Source: Paraburkholderia megapolitana (GTDB lineage: Bacteria; Pseudomonadota; Gammaproteobacteria; Burkholderiales; Burkholderiaceae). Taken from it: a stretch of 64,000 nt of DNA. The stretch covers positions 2,046,001 through 2,110,000 of the forward strand of contig NZ_CP041743.1 in the NCBI RefSeq assembly GCF_007556815.1, in the 5' to 3' direction. The stretch's first letter is position 1. Each line of letters opens with the position of its first letter. This document shows, one piece after another, positions 26,200-34,525 of this stretch. The notes below the pieces were generated by a model, which saw nothing but the letters and a program-made list of their open reading frames with translations, was not told the origin of the DNA and made no database searches. The translations under genes and the position numbers were made by a program.

Positions 26200-26238
26200 T
26201 TACATTGAACGATGTAATTGTTCGATGGTACACCATCG
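26200..26238. promoter_or_regulatory. Two adjacent palindromes upstream of the metal-dependent hydrolase
   Basis: TTACAT-N6-ATGTAA (26200-26217) and CGATGGT-AC-ACCATCG (26223-26238) lie 27-65 bases before the leftward ATG. Both are perfect in their arms. They look like operator sites, perhaps for a TetR-type repressor outside the window. No regulator gene is adjacent. Confidence 0.5.
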
Positions 26239-26585
26239 GATCGATTTGTCCAGACGGTGATCCAGCATGTAGAGGTGCCCGACTAGGGGCGGCCGACGAG
26301 GCCGTTGCCGATCGCCCCGGTAGGGCGCGATAGCCCGATAACAGGATGTCTAGCCGCAAAAAACTGCAATTATTGATTTTCTTTAACCATCTCGGCATTC
26401 ACAGTCGAGCAGACGTCGCTATAATCCGGATGTCTCTGTCGGGGCAGATTTTCTGGTTTATCGTCGTATTGATAAAAACCAGCGCGACGCGACATGAAGC
26501 GAAGTACAGGATGTGTAACAAGGAGCAGTTCAATTCCATCCCGGGCGAGAATAGCTGCTCGTCCCACGCATAATGGACCAGGATA
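26239..26585. other. Intergenic leader of the T6SS effector pair
   Basis: About 350 bases between divergent genes. GC content falls in 26340-26580, close to the effector start. No gene is visible; the effector promoter should lie here. Confidence 0.5.
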
Positions 26586-26987
26586 ATGGCCGACAAGAAA
26601 GACATCAAAACCCTGTGCGAGAACCACTGGGATGACTGGAAGGGCGATTGCAGCGGGTTCCTCAAGGCGGTCGCCGCCGATCTGGGCTTGACACTGACAG
26701 GCGATGCAAACGCTCTCGTCGGTACCATGAGCGGGGCACCCTGGTCGCAACTCGGCACGGATAAAGACAAGGCAGTGGCTTATGCCGGACTCGGATATCT
26801 GGTGGTGGCGGGTTTGAAAGCGACTCCCCACGGGCATGTCGCGATTATCATGCCGGGCGTGTCGAAACCCTACCCGCTCGCTTATTGGGGACGATATGGC
26901 GGTAGCGGGCGTAAAAACACCGCGCTGAATTATTCGTGGTCGCATAAGGATCTTGCTAGCGTTCAATATTACGCAATCCGCCCATGA
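26586..26987 (+). CDS. Type VI secretion peptidoglycan amidase effector, Tae1 (Tse1) family
   Basis: A 133-residue NlpC/P60-fold cysteine amidase predicted to cut peptidoglycan stem peptides of rival cells. The pattern follows Tse1 of Pseudomonas aeruginosa: CENHWDD, the catalytic Cys22 in DCSGFLKAVAADLG, LVVAGLK, the catalytic His84 in HGHVAIIMPG, and a C-terminal (Q/N)YYA. No signal peptide is present, as expected for a T6SS cargo. AGGATA precedes the ATG. The stop overlaps the next gene by four bases. No T6SS structural gene lies in the window, so this is an orphan effector. Base composition is lower in GC than the neighbours, suggesting transfer. Confidence 0.87.
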   Translation: MADKKDIKTLCENHWDDWKGDCSGFLKAVAADLGLTLTGDANALVGTMSGAPWSQLGTDKDKAVAYAGLGYLVVAGLKATPHGHVAIIMPGVSKPYPLAYWGRYGGSGRKNTALNYSWSHKDLASVQYYAIRP

Positions 26988-27439
26988 CTACGAAAGCTTT
27001 CAGGCAAGTCCTGTTTATCGCTGGTTTACTGGTAACCGGTAACGTTGCCATTGCGCAAACGTGTCATTACTCCGAGGTCGACCCCGGTGCCGGCAAGGTC
27101 AGCGCGCGGCACGTGACCATCGATCTCGGCTCAGGCGACCCGAGCGAAAAACCGACGGCATGGATTGGACCGATGAATCTCACGGGTCCGTCGGGCAAAT
27201 CGTGCTCGGTCGATCCGGATGTGAGCATCATCGAGCGGCCGATCTATACGGATGGTCAACACGTGTTCGTGACCACCTATTCCGGCAGCAACCGTGTCGT
27301 CTATGCGATCGATGCGACGAGTTGCGACGTCCTGTGGAAAAGCGCTTCGTTCGCGGGGCCGGTGAAGCTAAGCGGCAATCGTCTGCGCCTCGACAAGCAG
27401 ATGGTGAAGCTGGGTCCCGACTGCGTACCGGCGCACTAA
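26984..27439 (+). CDS. Periplasmic immunity protein candidate for the Tae1 effector
   Basis: A 151-residue exported protein. A Sec signal peptide ends near VAIAQ (residue 25), and the mature part has four cysteines suited to disulfides and a beta-rich pattern (HVFVTTYSGSNRVVYAIDATS). ATG 26984 overlaps the effector stop (ATGA). Tight coupling, periplasmic location and size fit a Tai1/Tsi1-type inhibitor that protects the producer. I infer the role from position and the signal peptide, not from a recognised motif. Confidence 0.78.
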   Translation: MTTKAFRQVLFIAGLLVTGNVAIAQTCHYSEVDPGAGKVSARHVTIDLGSGDPSEKPTAWIGPMNLTGPSGKSCSVDPDVSIIERPIYTDGQHVFVTTYSGSNRVVYAIDATSCDVLWKSASFAGPVKLSGNRLRLDKQMVKLGPDCVPAH

Positions 27440-27479
27440 CCGCAACGTAGCGACCGGATGCGCCGGTAAGGCGTCATCG

Positions 27480-28838
27480 TCATGTTGCGATAGCCGCCCG
27501 CCGTTGCTGTGAAGTGCGACGGTCGGGCGGCTGCGCGAGCCTCAGGTGTTCGCGCAGCGTGCTCCCTTCATATTCCGTGCGGAACAGACCGCGCCGCTGC
27601 AGGATCGGCACCACGCCGTCGACGAAGTCCTGCAAGCCGCCAGGCAGTGCATCGGGCATCAGATTGAAGCCATCAGCGGCACCGCCTCTGAACCAGCGTT
27701 CGATGTCGTCGGCGATCTGCTCCGGCGTACCTACCACGACGCGGTGTCCGCCGCCGCCCGCCAGCGCGCGGATCAACTGTCGCGCGGTGTAGCCATGCTG
27801 TCGAGCCTGTGCGAGCGTCGCGTGAAAGAACGTGTGATTGCCGTTGCCCGCAGCCGGTAGCGGCAGATCGTCAGGCAAACGTTCGTCGAGTTGCAGACGC
27901 TCGGGCGCGATCCCCAGCGTGCCGGCAAGACGCGTCAAGCTGTAGCGCCACGGGATCAGCTCCACCAGTTCGTCGCGGCGCCGCAGCGCGTCGGCCTCGG
28001 TTGCGCCGACGATCGTCGTCAGACCGGGCAGCACCCGGATCGCCTCGGGTCCCCGGCCATGCGCAGCGGCACGCGCCAGCAGATCGCCGCGATAAGCGGC
28101 AGATTCCTCAAACGATTGCGACGCGGAGAAAACCGCTTCCGCATGACGCGCGGCAAGATCGCGACCATCTGCCGATCCACCTGCCTGAACCAGCACCGGA
28201 TACCCCTGCGGCGTGCGCGGCAGGTTCAACGGTCCCTGCACGTTGAAGTATTCGCCGCGATGCGCGACCGGGTGCACCTTGTCCGTATCGATGAAGCGGC
28301 CGCCTGTCTTGTCGCCGACGAACGCGTCGTCCTCCCAGCTCTGCCATAGCGCTTTGACCACATCGGTGAATTCCGCGGCGCGTGCATAGCGCTGCGCATG
28401 ATCCGGTGCCGCGTCGAGGCCGAAGTTTCGCGCGGAGCCGGCGTCGGCGGTCGTGACGATATTCCAGCCGGCGCGTCCGCCGCTGACGTGATCGAGTGTC
28501 GAGAAGCGGCGCGCGATGTTGTACGGCTCGTTGTAACTCGTCGACGCTGTGCCGATCAGGCCGATGTGCGTGGTTGCTGCTGCGATGCTGGCGAGCAGCA
28601 CGGTCGGCTCGAGCGCGGTGATCGGACGAAAGTCGATCTGATCGGCGATCGATGCGTTGTCCGCGAGAAACACCGCGTCGAATTTCGCGGCTTCGGCAAT
28701 CTGCGCGACGCGCACGTAGTGGGCAACGTCGATGAACGCACGCGGATCGGCGCCGGGCAGACGCCAGGCGGACGGGACGAAACCCGAATGCAGGATGTTG
28801 ACGTTCAGATGCAGATGACGTGGGGCACGGGCGTTCAA
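27480..28838 (-). CDS. FMN-dependent monooxygenase, NtaA/SnaA/DszA family
   Basis: A 452-residue flavin monooxygenase of the bacterial luciferase-like TIM-barrel family. FDAVFLADN, RPITALEPTVLLASIAAATTHIGLIGTAST in pieces, ARRFSTLDHVSGGRAGWNIVTT and GYPVLVQAGGS are typical of the nitrilotriacetate, pristinamycin and dibenzothiophene-sulfone monooxygenase branch. It needs a separate flavin reductase, not found nearby. Such enzymes commonly serve scavenging of sulfur or nitrogen from organic compounds. The start at ATG 28838 has a GAGAG-rich leader. The gene is alone on its strand. Confidence 0.9.
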   Translation of the reverse strand: MNARAPRHLHLNVNILHSGFVPSAWRLPGADPRAFIDVAHYVRVAQIAEAAKFDAVFLADNASIADQIDFRPITALEPTVLLASIAAATTHIGLIGTASTSYNEPYNIARRFSTLDHVSGGRAGWNIVTTADAGSARNFGLDAAPDHAQRYARAAEFTDVVKALWQSWEDDAFVGDKTGGRFIDTDKVHPVAHRGEYFNVQGPLNLPRTPQGYPVLVQAGGSADGRDLAARHAEAVFSASQSFEESAAYRGDLLARAAAHGRGPEAIRVLPGLTTIVGATEADALRRRDELVELIPWRYSLTRLAGTLGIAPERLQLDERLPDDLPLPAAGNGNHTFFHATLAQARQHGYTARQLIRALAGGGGHRVVVGTPEQIADDIERWFRGGAADGFNLMPDALPGGLQDFVDGVVPILQRRGLFRTEYEGSTLREHLRLAQPPDRRTSQQRRAAIAT

Positions 28839-29036
28839 GACGGAACTCGCTGGAGAGAGCAGGGCGGATCATTCGCCCGGGTGATGAATATTCTCGGCCG
28901 CTGCTGCGTGCGCCGCCACCAAGCATTTTGCGCATCGATATGCGTGAGAAAAATAAGCGCGACTGCAATGGCTCGTGCTGGTTTCCCCTGGGCGATTCGT
29001 GCTTGACCGCACGAAGGTCATCCTCGTAATCTACGG

Positions 29037-29070
29037 AACATGTTCCTACTTGTACTTTTTATAAGGTGCA
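29037..29070 (+). promoter_or_regulatory. Porin upstream element, copy 1 of a 34-bp shared sequence
   Basis: A 34-bp block 51 bases before the porin ATG. It is identical at 26 of 34 positions to a block at 30203-30236 before the GntR gene. Conserved cores are AACATGT and TACTTGT. Its left end is part of a perfect GGAACA/TGTTCC dyad (29035-29046). It is a likely operator for the GntR regulator. Confidence 0.6.
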
Positions 29071-29121
29071 GGGAAGTCTAGGTAAAACCCGTTCTTTCAA
29101 TCGACCTCGCAGAGAAATCCG

Positions 29122-30147
29122 ATGAACCGTCGCTTGCCGGCCGTGCTGCTCGCACTCAGTGTGTGTTCGATGCCGTTGGCCGCACACGCCGAATCGAGCG
29201 TGACGCTGTACGGAATCGTCGACGAGTTCTTCCAGTACGTGAATACCGGCAACGGCTACACACCGGCAATCGGTTCATCGGGGCAATGGGCGAGCCGTAT
29301 CGGGCTGCGCGGCAGCGAGGATATCGGCGGTGGTAATCGCATCAACTTCGATCTGCAGAACGGTTTCAATCCGAACGACGGCACGTTTGCGTCGCCGGGT
29401 TCGATGTTCAACCGTCAGGCGTGGGTGGGCATGTCCGGAACATGGGGCGAAGTTCGGGCAGGGCGGCAAAACTCGCCGCTTTTCAACGACCAGGGTGGGC
29501 TCGATGCGTTCGGTGCGGCGACCCAGGCGTCGGGCTTCAGCAACATGATGACCTTCACGGTCCGCACCAGTAACACGCTGTCGTACACATCGCCGACGTT
29601 GGCCGGGCTGCAGTTCAGCATTTACGCGGGCTTCGGCGATGCGGGCGGATTGCGTTCGGCCGGTTCGAGCTATCAGGCTGACGTGACTTACACGAACGGT
29701 CCGTTTTCCGCGATTGCCGCAGCCCAGGCCGTAAAAAACGCGGACGACAGCGCCACCGATCGCACCGCGGAAGTCGGTGCTTCGTACCAGATCGGCAAGA
29801 CCACGCTGTTCGCCGGTTGGAGCGGCTCGAAGTGGCTCGACATCGGTCTCGACGTGAACGTGTATGGCGTGTCGGCGCTTTATCAGATCACGCCCGCCAG
29901 CGGCTTCGCGCTCGGCTACACGTACCTGCATGATGAAACAGGCGCGGGCAATAACGCCGCCCAGTTCGGTGCGCTCTATACGTACACCGTATCGAAACGC
30001 ACCAACATTTACAGTGCGCTGTCCTTCCTGCAGAATCGCGGTCAGGCGGCGTACCGGCTTGCCGGTTCGGCCAATGCCGGACTGCCGCTCGCCTATCCTG
30101 GTGCCGATGCGCGCGGCTTCCAGCTCGGCGTAGTCCACCGTTTCTGA
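29122..30147 (+). CDS. Outer-membrane porin, OmpC-like family
   Basis: A 341-residue porin. The signal peptide ends at AAHAE (residue 24). The mature chain starts SSVTLYGIVDEFFQYV, has IGLRGSEDIGGGNRINFDLQNGF and a GRQNSP loop, and ends LGVVHRF with the terminal Phe. It is the shortest of the three porins here. It stands just before the GntR operon and shares an upstream element with it, suggesting it is the outer-membrane gate for the compound that operon imports. Confidence 0.93.
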   Translation: MNRRLPAVLLALSVCSMPLAAHAESSVTLYGIVDEFFQYVNTGNGYTPAIGSSGQWASRIGLRGSEDIGGGNRINFDLQNGFNPNDGTFASPGSMFNRQAWVGMSGTWGEVRAGRQNSPLFNDQGGLDAFGAATQASGFSNMMTFTVRTSNTLSYTSPTLAGLQFSIYAGFGDAGGLRSAGSSYQADVTYTNGPFSAIAAAQAVKNADDSATDRTAEVGASYQIGKTTLFAGWSGSKWLDIGLDVNVYGVSALYQITPASGFALGYTYLHDETGAGNNAAQFGALYTYTVSKRTNIYSALSFLQNRGQAAYRLAGSANAGLPLAYPGADARGFQLGVVHRF

Positions 30148-30202
30148 TGTCATCCCGCCGATGAACTCGATCGAGGTACATGCGTCGCGCCGTAGCCCAG
30201 AA

Positions 30203-30236
30203 AACATGTGCATACTTGTGCCTTTCAGAAGGCGCG
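30203..30236 (+). promoter_or_regulatory. GntR operon upstream element, copy 2 of the 34-bp shared sequence
   Basis: Lies 62 bases before the GntR ATG and matches 29037-29070 at 26 of 34 positions on the same strand, with AACATGT and TACTTGT exactly conserved at the same spacing. This is consistent with autoregulation by the GntR protein and co-control of the porin. Confidence 0.6.
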
Positions 30237-30298
30237 ATATCGCGCGGACCGATGGCTGGTTCGCAGTATGCGCAGCGTTTTTTCATGGGAGTCGCGAG

Positions 30299-31027
30299 AT
30301 GGTACGAAAGGCAGCAAAGGCGGCTGAAGTCGGCCGGTCGAAAGCACACATGGTGGCCGCGACGATCGAGCACGAGATCCTGACCGGACGCCTGCCGTTC
30401 GGTCAGCAGCTCGAGAGCGAAAGCGAGCTGGTGGAGCGTTTCGCGGTTAGCAGAAACACCGTGCGCAAGGGACTCGATCTGCTGACGAACGGTGGTCTGA
30501 TTACGCGCAAGGGAGGTATCGGTTCGTTCGTCACGTTCAACGGCCGCGCGATCGACGGTTCGCTCGGCTGGAATACGGCGCTCGAACGCGCGGGCGGCAA
30601 CGTGCATACGCGGCTGCTGCAGATCGCGATCGTCGAGGACAAGGCGCTGGCCCGCGAACTGAAGCTCGATACATCCGCATTCGTCGCCATCGACCGGATG
30701 CGGCTCATCGACAAGGACGCGTTGTGTATTTCGCTCGAACGCAGCCGTCTGCCGTTTAACGACGAACTCGCGGCGTTACCGCTCGAAGGACTGGTTGGCG
30801 GATCGCTGAATCGCACGCTGATCGAACACGGGATGGTGCCGCATCACGGCGAGCAGTGGGCCGAAGTCGTTGCGCTGGAGGCGCCGGACGCGCGGCTGCT
30901 AAAACGCCGTACCGGCACGTCGTTCCTGCGGTCGCGGCGCCTCACGCGCGATCGCGACGATCGCATCATCGAGTACGTGGTGAGCTTGCTCGATCCGGCT
31001 CACTTTGCCTTACACCTGGAATTCTGA
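30299..31027 (+). CDS. GntR-family regulator with UTRA effector domain (HutC subfamily)
   Basis: A 242-residue regulator. The winged helix at about 10-75 (IEHEILTGRLPFGQQLESESELVERFAVSRNTVRKGLDLL in pieces, then GGIGSFV) is followed by a UTRA ligand-binding domain (about 95-240). The start ATG 30299 has GGGAG seven bases before it; the frame extends 46 codons upstream through the shared 34-bp element, so those codons are not coding. Its stop overlaps the next gene (TGATG). It likely senses a product of the operon's own substrate. Confidence 0.92.
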   Translation: MVRKAAKAAEVGRSKAHMVAATIEHEILTGRLPFGQQLESESELVERFAVSRNTVRKGLDLLTNGGLITRKGGIGSFVTFNGRAIDGSLGWNTALERAGGNVHTRLLQIAIVEDKALARELKLDTSAFVAIDRMRLIDKDALCISLERSRLPFNDELAALPLEGLVGGSLNRTLIEHGMVPHHGEQWAEVVALEAPDARLLKRRTGTSFLRSRRLTRDRDDRIIEYVVSLLDPAHFALHLEF

Positions 31028-32073
31028 TGTCGATGTCTACGCTTACCTCAACTTCATCCGCGCAGGAGCGCGTCGAACGGGCGCGCGGCGCCTTCTACGG
31101 GCTCGCACTTGGCGACGCGTTCGGCATGCCGACGCAATCGCTGAGTCGCGCACAGATCGCAGCGCAATTCGGCCGTATCACGACGCTCGAAGATGCGCGC
31201 ACCGATCAACCGATCGCGCCCGGCATGCCAGCCGGTTCGGTCACCGACGACACCGAACAGGCGGTGCTGGTCGGCGAATTGCTGGTGGCCGGGCAGGGGA
31301 CGATCGAACCACGCATGTTCGCGCAGCGCCTGATCGAATGGGAAGCGTCGATGAAGGCGCGCGGCTCGCTCGATCTATTAGGCCCGTCGACCAAGCGAGC
31401 GATCCAGATGATCATCGACGGCGAGGCACCCGATCAATCGGGCCGCTTCGGTACGACCAACGGCGCCGCGATGCGCGTGACGCCAGTCGGTATCGCCACG
31501 GACCTGCACGATCGCGCAGCGTTCATCGATGCAGTCGTGCAGTCGTGCCGCGTTACGCACAACACGACGTTAGGCATCGCGAGCGCGGCGGCCGTTGCGG
31601 CGGCGGTGTCGGCGGGGATCGAAGGTGCATCGCTTGCCGAAGCGCTCGACGCGGGCGCCGCGTTAGCCGATGCCGGCGAAGCGCATGGCTACTGGGTAGC
31701 AGGCGGTCGCATCGGCGAACGCATCCGCTGGGCACGCGAGTTCGTCGCACAAGGCCCCGCCGATGCGATTCCGCAAAAACTGTACGACGTGATCGGAACA
31801 TCGGTGGCGTCGCAAGAGTCGGTTGTCGCCGCGTTCGCGCTTGCAAGCGATGCGGCGCAGCGTGGCATCGACATCGGTGCATCGCTTGGTGTCGCGGCGA
31901 GCCTCGGCGGCGATACCGACACGATTGCCGCGATGCTCGGCGCGATCCTCGGTGCGTGCGCCGGCTATCGCGCGTTGCCGCAGGATTTGATCGACACGGT
32001 GCGCCGTGTCAACCGGCTCGACCTCGATCCGCTCGTCGGGCAACTACTCGCGTTGCGCGCGCGGTCCGCATAA
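31027..32073 (+). CDS. ADP-ribosylglycohydrolase family protein
   Basis: A 348-residue all-helical di-magnesium enzyme of the DraG/ARH family, which splits N- or O-glycosidic bonds to ADP-ribose-like groups. The metal-binding motifs are present: ALGDAFGMPTQ, SVTDDTEQ (residues about 70-77) and GGDTDTIAAMLGA near 300. Its place between a nucleobase-type permease and a sugar kinase suggests it removes ribose (or another sugar) from a small nucleoside-like substrate rather than from protein. That is inference. ATG 31027 overlaps the GntR stop. Confidence 0.9.
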   Translation: MSMSTLTSTSSAQERVERARGAFYGLALGDAFGMPTQSLSRAQIAAQFGRITTLEDARTDQPIAPGMPAGSVTDDTEQAVLVGELLVAGQGTIEPRMFAQRLIEWEASMKARGSLDLLGPSTKRAIQMIIDGEAPDQSGRFGTTNGAAMRVTPVGIATDLHDRAAFIDAVVQSCRVTHNTTLGIASAAAVAAAVSAGIEGASLAEALDAGAALADAGEAHGYWVAGGRIGERIRWAREFVAQGPADAIPQKLYDVIGTSVASQESVVAAFALASDAAQRGIDIGASLGVAASLGGDTDTIAAMLGAILGACAGYRALPQDLIDTVRRVNRLDLDPLVGQLLALRARSA

Positions 32074-32107
32074 GCCACGCACTTTTCCTCAACCTCTGGA
32101 GGCCCAG

Positions 32108-33556
32108 ATGGCTTCGTCAGTCACGTCAACCGGTGCCGGCAAGATCGAAGCACGCGGCATCGAACCGGTCCCGGAAAGCGATTGCAACGGCCATCCGCTG
32201 CAACTGTTCTGGGTCTGGTTCGCGGCCAACATCAGCATCCTTGGGTTGCCGCTCGGTGCGACGCTGGTCGCGTTCCAGCATCTCGCGATCTGGCAGGCGT
32301 TGCTGGTGGCGACGGTCGGTGCGGCGGGCTCGTTCGCAATTGTCGGCGTGATTTCGATTGCGGGTCGTCGCGGGCATGCACCTAGCCTGACGCTGTCGCG
32401 GGCGATCTTCGGCGTGCGCGGCAATGTCGGGCCGACCATCGTCTCGCTGCTGTCGCGTCTCGGTTGGGAGACGGTCAACACGACCACCGCAGCGTTCGTG
32501 CTGCTGTCGCTGTCGACCATTGCGTTCGGCACGCCAGCCGCCGCGAAGGACGCGCCGGTTCTGACGCTGCTCTTTATCGCCGTGTTCGTCGTGCTGACCT
32601 TGATCGTCTCGGGGCTCGGCCACGCGACGCTGCTCGTGATCCAGAAGTGGTCGACGTATGTGTTCGGCGCGCTCAATCTGCTGGTAGCCGGTTTCCTCGT
32701 GGTGACGGTCGACTGGACCGCGGTCTTCGCAGTACGGCCGGCACCGGCTAGCGCGGTCATCATCGGTATCGGCACGATTGCCGCGGGCACGGGGATCGGC
32801 TGGGCGAATGCGGGCGCGGACATGTCGCGCTACCAGGCGCGCGATGTGAAGGGACCACCGCTTGTGGCATCGGCCGCATTCGGTGCGGGCATTCCGCTAA
32901 TCCTGCTCGTCACGCTCGGCGCGCTGCTCGCTGTCGGCAACGATCATTTCGCTTCCGCGACCGACCCGATCGCGGCGATCCGCGAGATGCTGCCGAACTG
33001 GATGGCGATTCCGTATCTGATCACGGCGTTCGGTGGCTTGTTGTTGTCGAACTATCTGTCGGTCTACTCGGCGGGCCTCACGACGCTCACACTCGGGCTT
33101 AAGGTCAAGCGCGTGCAAGCGGTGGTCGTCGATGTGGTCGTGATTTTCTCGGGATCGATCTATTTCATGTTGATCGCAGGTAGTTTCTACGGACCCTTCA
33201 TCGGTTTTATTTCGCTACTGGCGGTACCGATCACCGCATGGGTCGGCATTTTCATCGTGGATCTGATTCATCGCGATGTTTATCTGCCGCATGCGTTGCT
33301 GGATGTGGGCCCGACCAGTGCGTACTGGTATCGCGGTGGTGTCGAATGGCGCGCAGTGGGCGCATGGGCTGTGGCGATCGTGCTTGGGTTCTGCTTCCTG
33401 TCGGTGGGATCGGGCGGCTTTCACGGTCCGTTCGCGGATTCATGGCTTGGACGCAATGGCCTCGGCTGGATCGTGACGTTTGTTGTTGCGGCCGGCGGCT
33501 ACGCGCTGCTCGGTGGATCGCGCCACGCTCGCACGTTGATGGAGAAACCGGCATGA
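32108..33556 (+). CDS. NCS1-family purine/cytosine-type permease
   Basis: A 482-residue inner-membrane symporter with 12 predicted membrane segments, of the nucleobase:cation symporter-1 family (CodB-like). The soluble start (ESDCNGHPLQLFWVWFAANISILGLPLGA in pieces), SRAIFGVRGN, and GWANAGADMSRYQ (the substrate-site segment of helices 6-8) are family features. GGAGG lies six bases before the ATG. It is followed by a PfkB kinase with overlapping stop/start. It imports a nucleobase, nucleoside or related heterocycle. Confidence 0.92.
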   Translation: MASSVTSTGAGKIEARGIEPVPESDCNGHPLQLFWVWFAANISILGLPLGATLVAFQHLAIWQALLVATVGAAGSFAIVGVISIAGRRGHAPSLTLSRAIFGVRGNVGPTIVSLLSRLGWETVNTTTAAFVLLSLSTIAFGTPAAAKDAPVLTLLFIAVFVVLTLIVSGLGHATLLVIQKWSTYVFGALNLLVAGFLVVTVDWTAVFAVRPAPASAVIIGIGTIAAGTGIGWANAGADMSRYQARDVKGPPLVASAAFGAGIPLILLVTLGALLAVGNDHFASATDPIAAIREMLPNWMAIPYLITAFGGLLLSNYLSVYSAGLTTLTLGLKVKRVQAVVVDVVVIFSGSIYFMLIAGSFYGPFIGFISLLAVPITAWVGIFIVDLIHRDVYLPHALLDVGPTSAYWYRGGVEWRAVGAWAVAIVLGFCFLSVGSGGFHGPFADSWLGRNGLGWIVTFVVAAGGYALLGGSRHARTLMEKPA

Positions 33557-34506
33557 CGCAGCAGGTGTCTCGTCCATCGCGACTGATTCATACAGGCCAG
33601 GTGATCGTCGATCTCGTGATGCAGGTAGACGGCTTGCCGGAAGCCGGTGGGGACGTGCTGGCTTCGTCGGCAAGCTTCGAGGTAGGTGGTGGCTTTAACG
33701 TGATGGCTGCCGCGCGGCGCAGCGGCATGCAGGTGGTCTACCCGGGCGGCCACGGACGAGGCCGTTTTGGCGACATGGCGCGCGCGGCGTTGGCGCATGA
33801 AGATGTGGAGATAGCAGGCGCACCGGTCGAGGACAAAGACACCGGCATCTGCGTCGCGATTGTCGACGCTTCTGCCGAACGAACCTTCGTCTCACACCTC
33901 GGCGCCGAGGTGCATCTCGAACGACACGTGCTCGATGGTTTGCATGTCACTGCGCACGATATCGTCTACGTCAGCGGATATAGCCTGTTCAACGCGGACA
34001 AGCGCGCGGTGTTGATCGAGTGGCTCGATACCTTGCACGCCGATGTCCGCATTGCGTTCGATCCGGGTCCACTCGTCGGTTCGATCGACGAGGCTGTGCT
34101 GAGTGCTTTAATCGCGAAGGTATCGATCTGGACCAGCAATCGTCGTGAGGCGTTGCGATACACGGGCAGTGAATCGATTGCGCAGGCGCAACAGGTGCTT
34201 GCATCGCGATTGCGAGCTGTCGATGCACTTGCCGTCGTGCGCGATGGCGCACAGGGATGCCACGTGGCGTCAGCGGGCCGCAGCGTGCAGGTGCCTGGCT
34301 TTGCCGTCGAATCGATCGATAGCAACGGTGCCGGCGACGCGCACGCTGGCGTATTTCTGGCAACGCTTGCGTCGGGACAGGATGCAGAGAGTGCCGCGCG
34401 TCGCGCGAATGCAGCGGCTGCGATCGCTGTTACGCGTCGTGGTCCGGCTACGGCGCCGTTCGTTGCGCAGATCGATGAGTTCCTCGCACGGAACGCTGCA
34501 AAGTAA
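33553..34506 (+). CDS. PfkB-family sugar/nucleoside kinase
   Basis: A 317-residue ribokinase-fold kinase. The N-terminal PfkB signature (GGGFNVMAAARRSG) and the C-terminal ATP/anion-hole signature with the catalytic Asp (DSNGAGDAHAGVF) are both intact. ATG 33553 overlaps the permease stop by four bases. As the last gene of the operon it probably phosphorylates the sugar freed by the glycohydrolase, or the nucleoside itself. It resembles both ribokinase and pseudouridine kinase; no pseudouridine glycosidase (PsuG) is present. Confidence 0.92.
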   Translation: MTQQVSRPSRLIHTGQVIVDLVMQVDGLPEAGGDVLASSASFEVGGGFNVMAAARRSGMQVVYPGGHGRGRFGDMARAALAHEDVEIAGAPVEDKDTGICVAIVDASAERTFVSHLGAEVHLERHVLDGLHVTAHDIVYVSGYSLFNADKRAVLIEWLDTLHADVRIAFDPGPLVGSIDEAVLSALIAKVSIWTSNRREALRYTGSESIAQAQQVLASRLRAVDALAVVRDGAQGCHVASAGRSVQVPGFAVESIDSNGAGDAHAGVFLATLASGQDAESAARRANAAAAIAVTRRGPATAPFVAQIDEFLARNAAK

Positions 34507-34525
34507 TCGCGACGCTTCACCGCGA

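Noticed and set aside
26586..27439. A local T6SS cluster around the effector
   Set aside because: No Tss, Hcp, VgrG or ClpV gene is visible in the window; the pair is an orphan.
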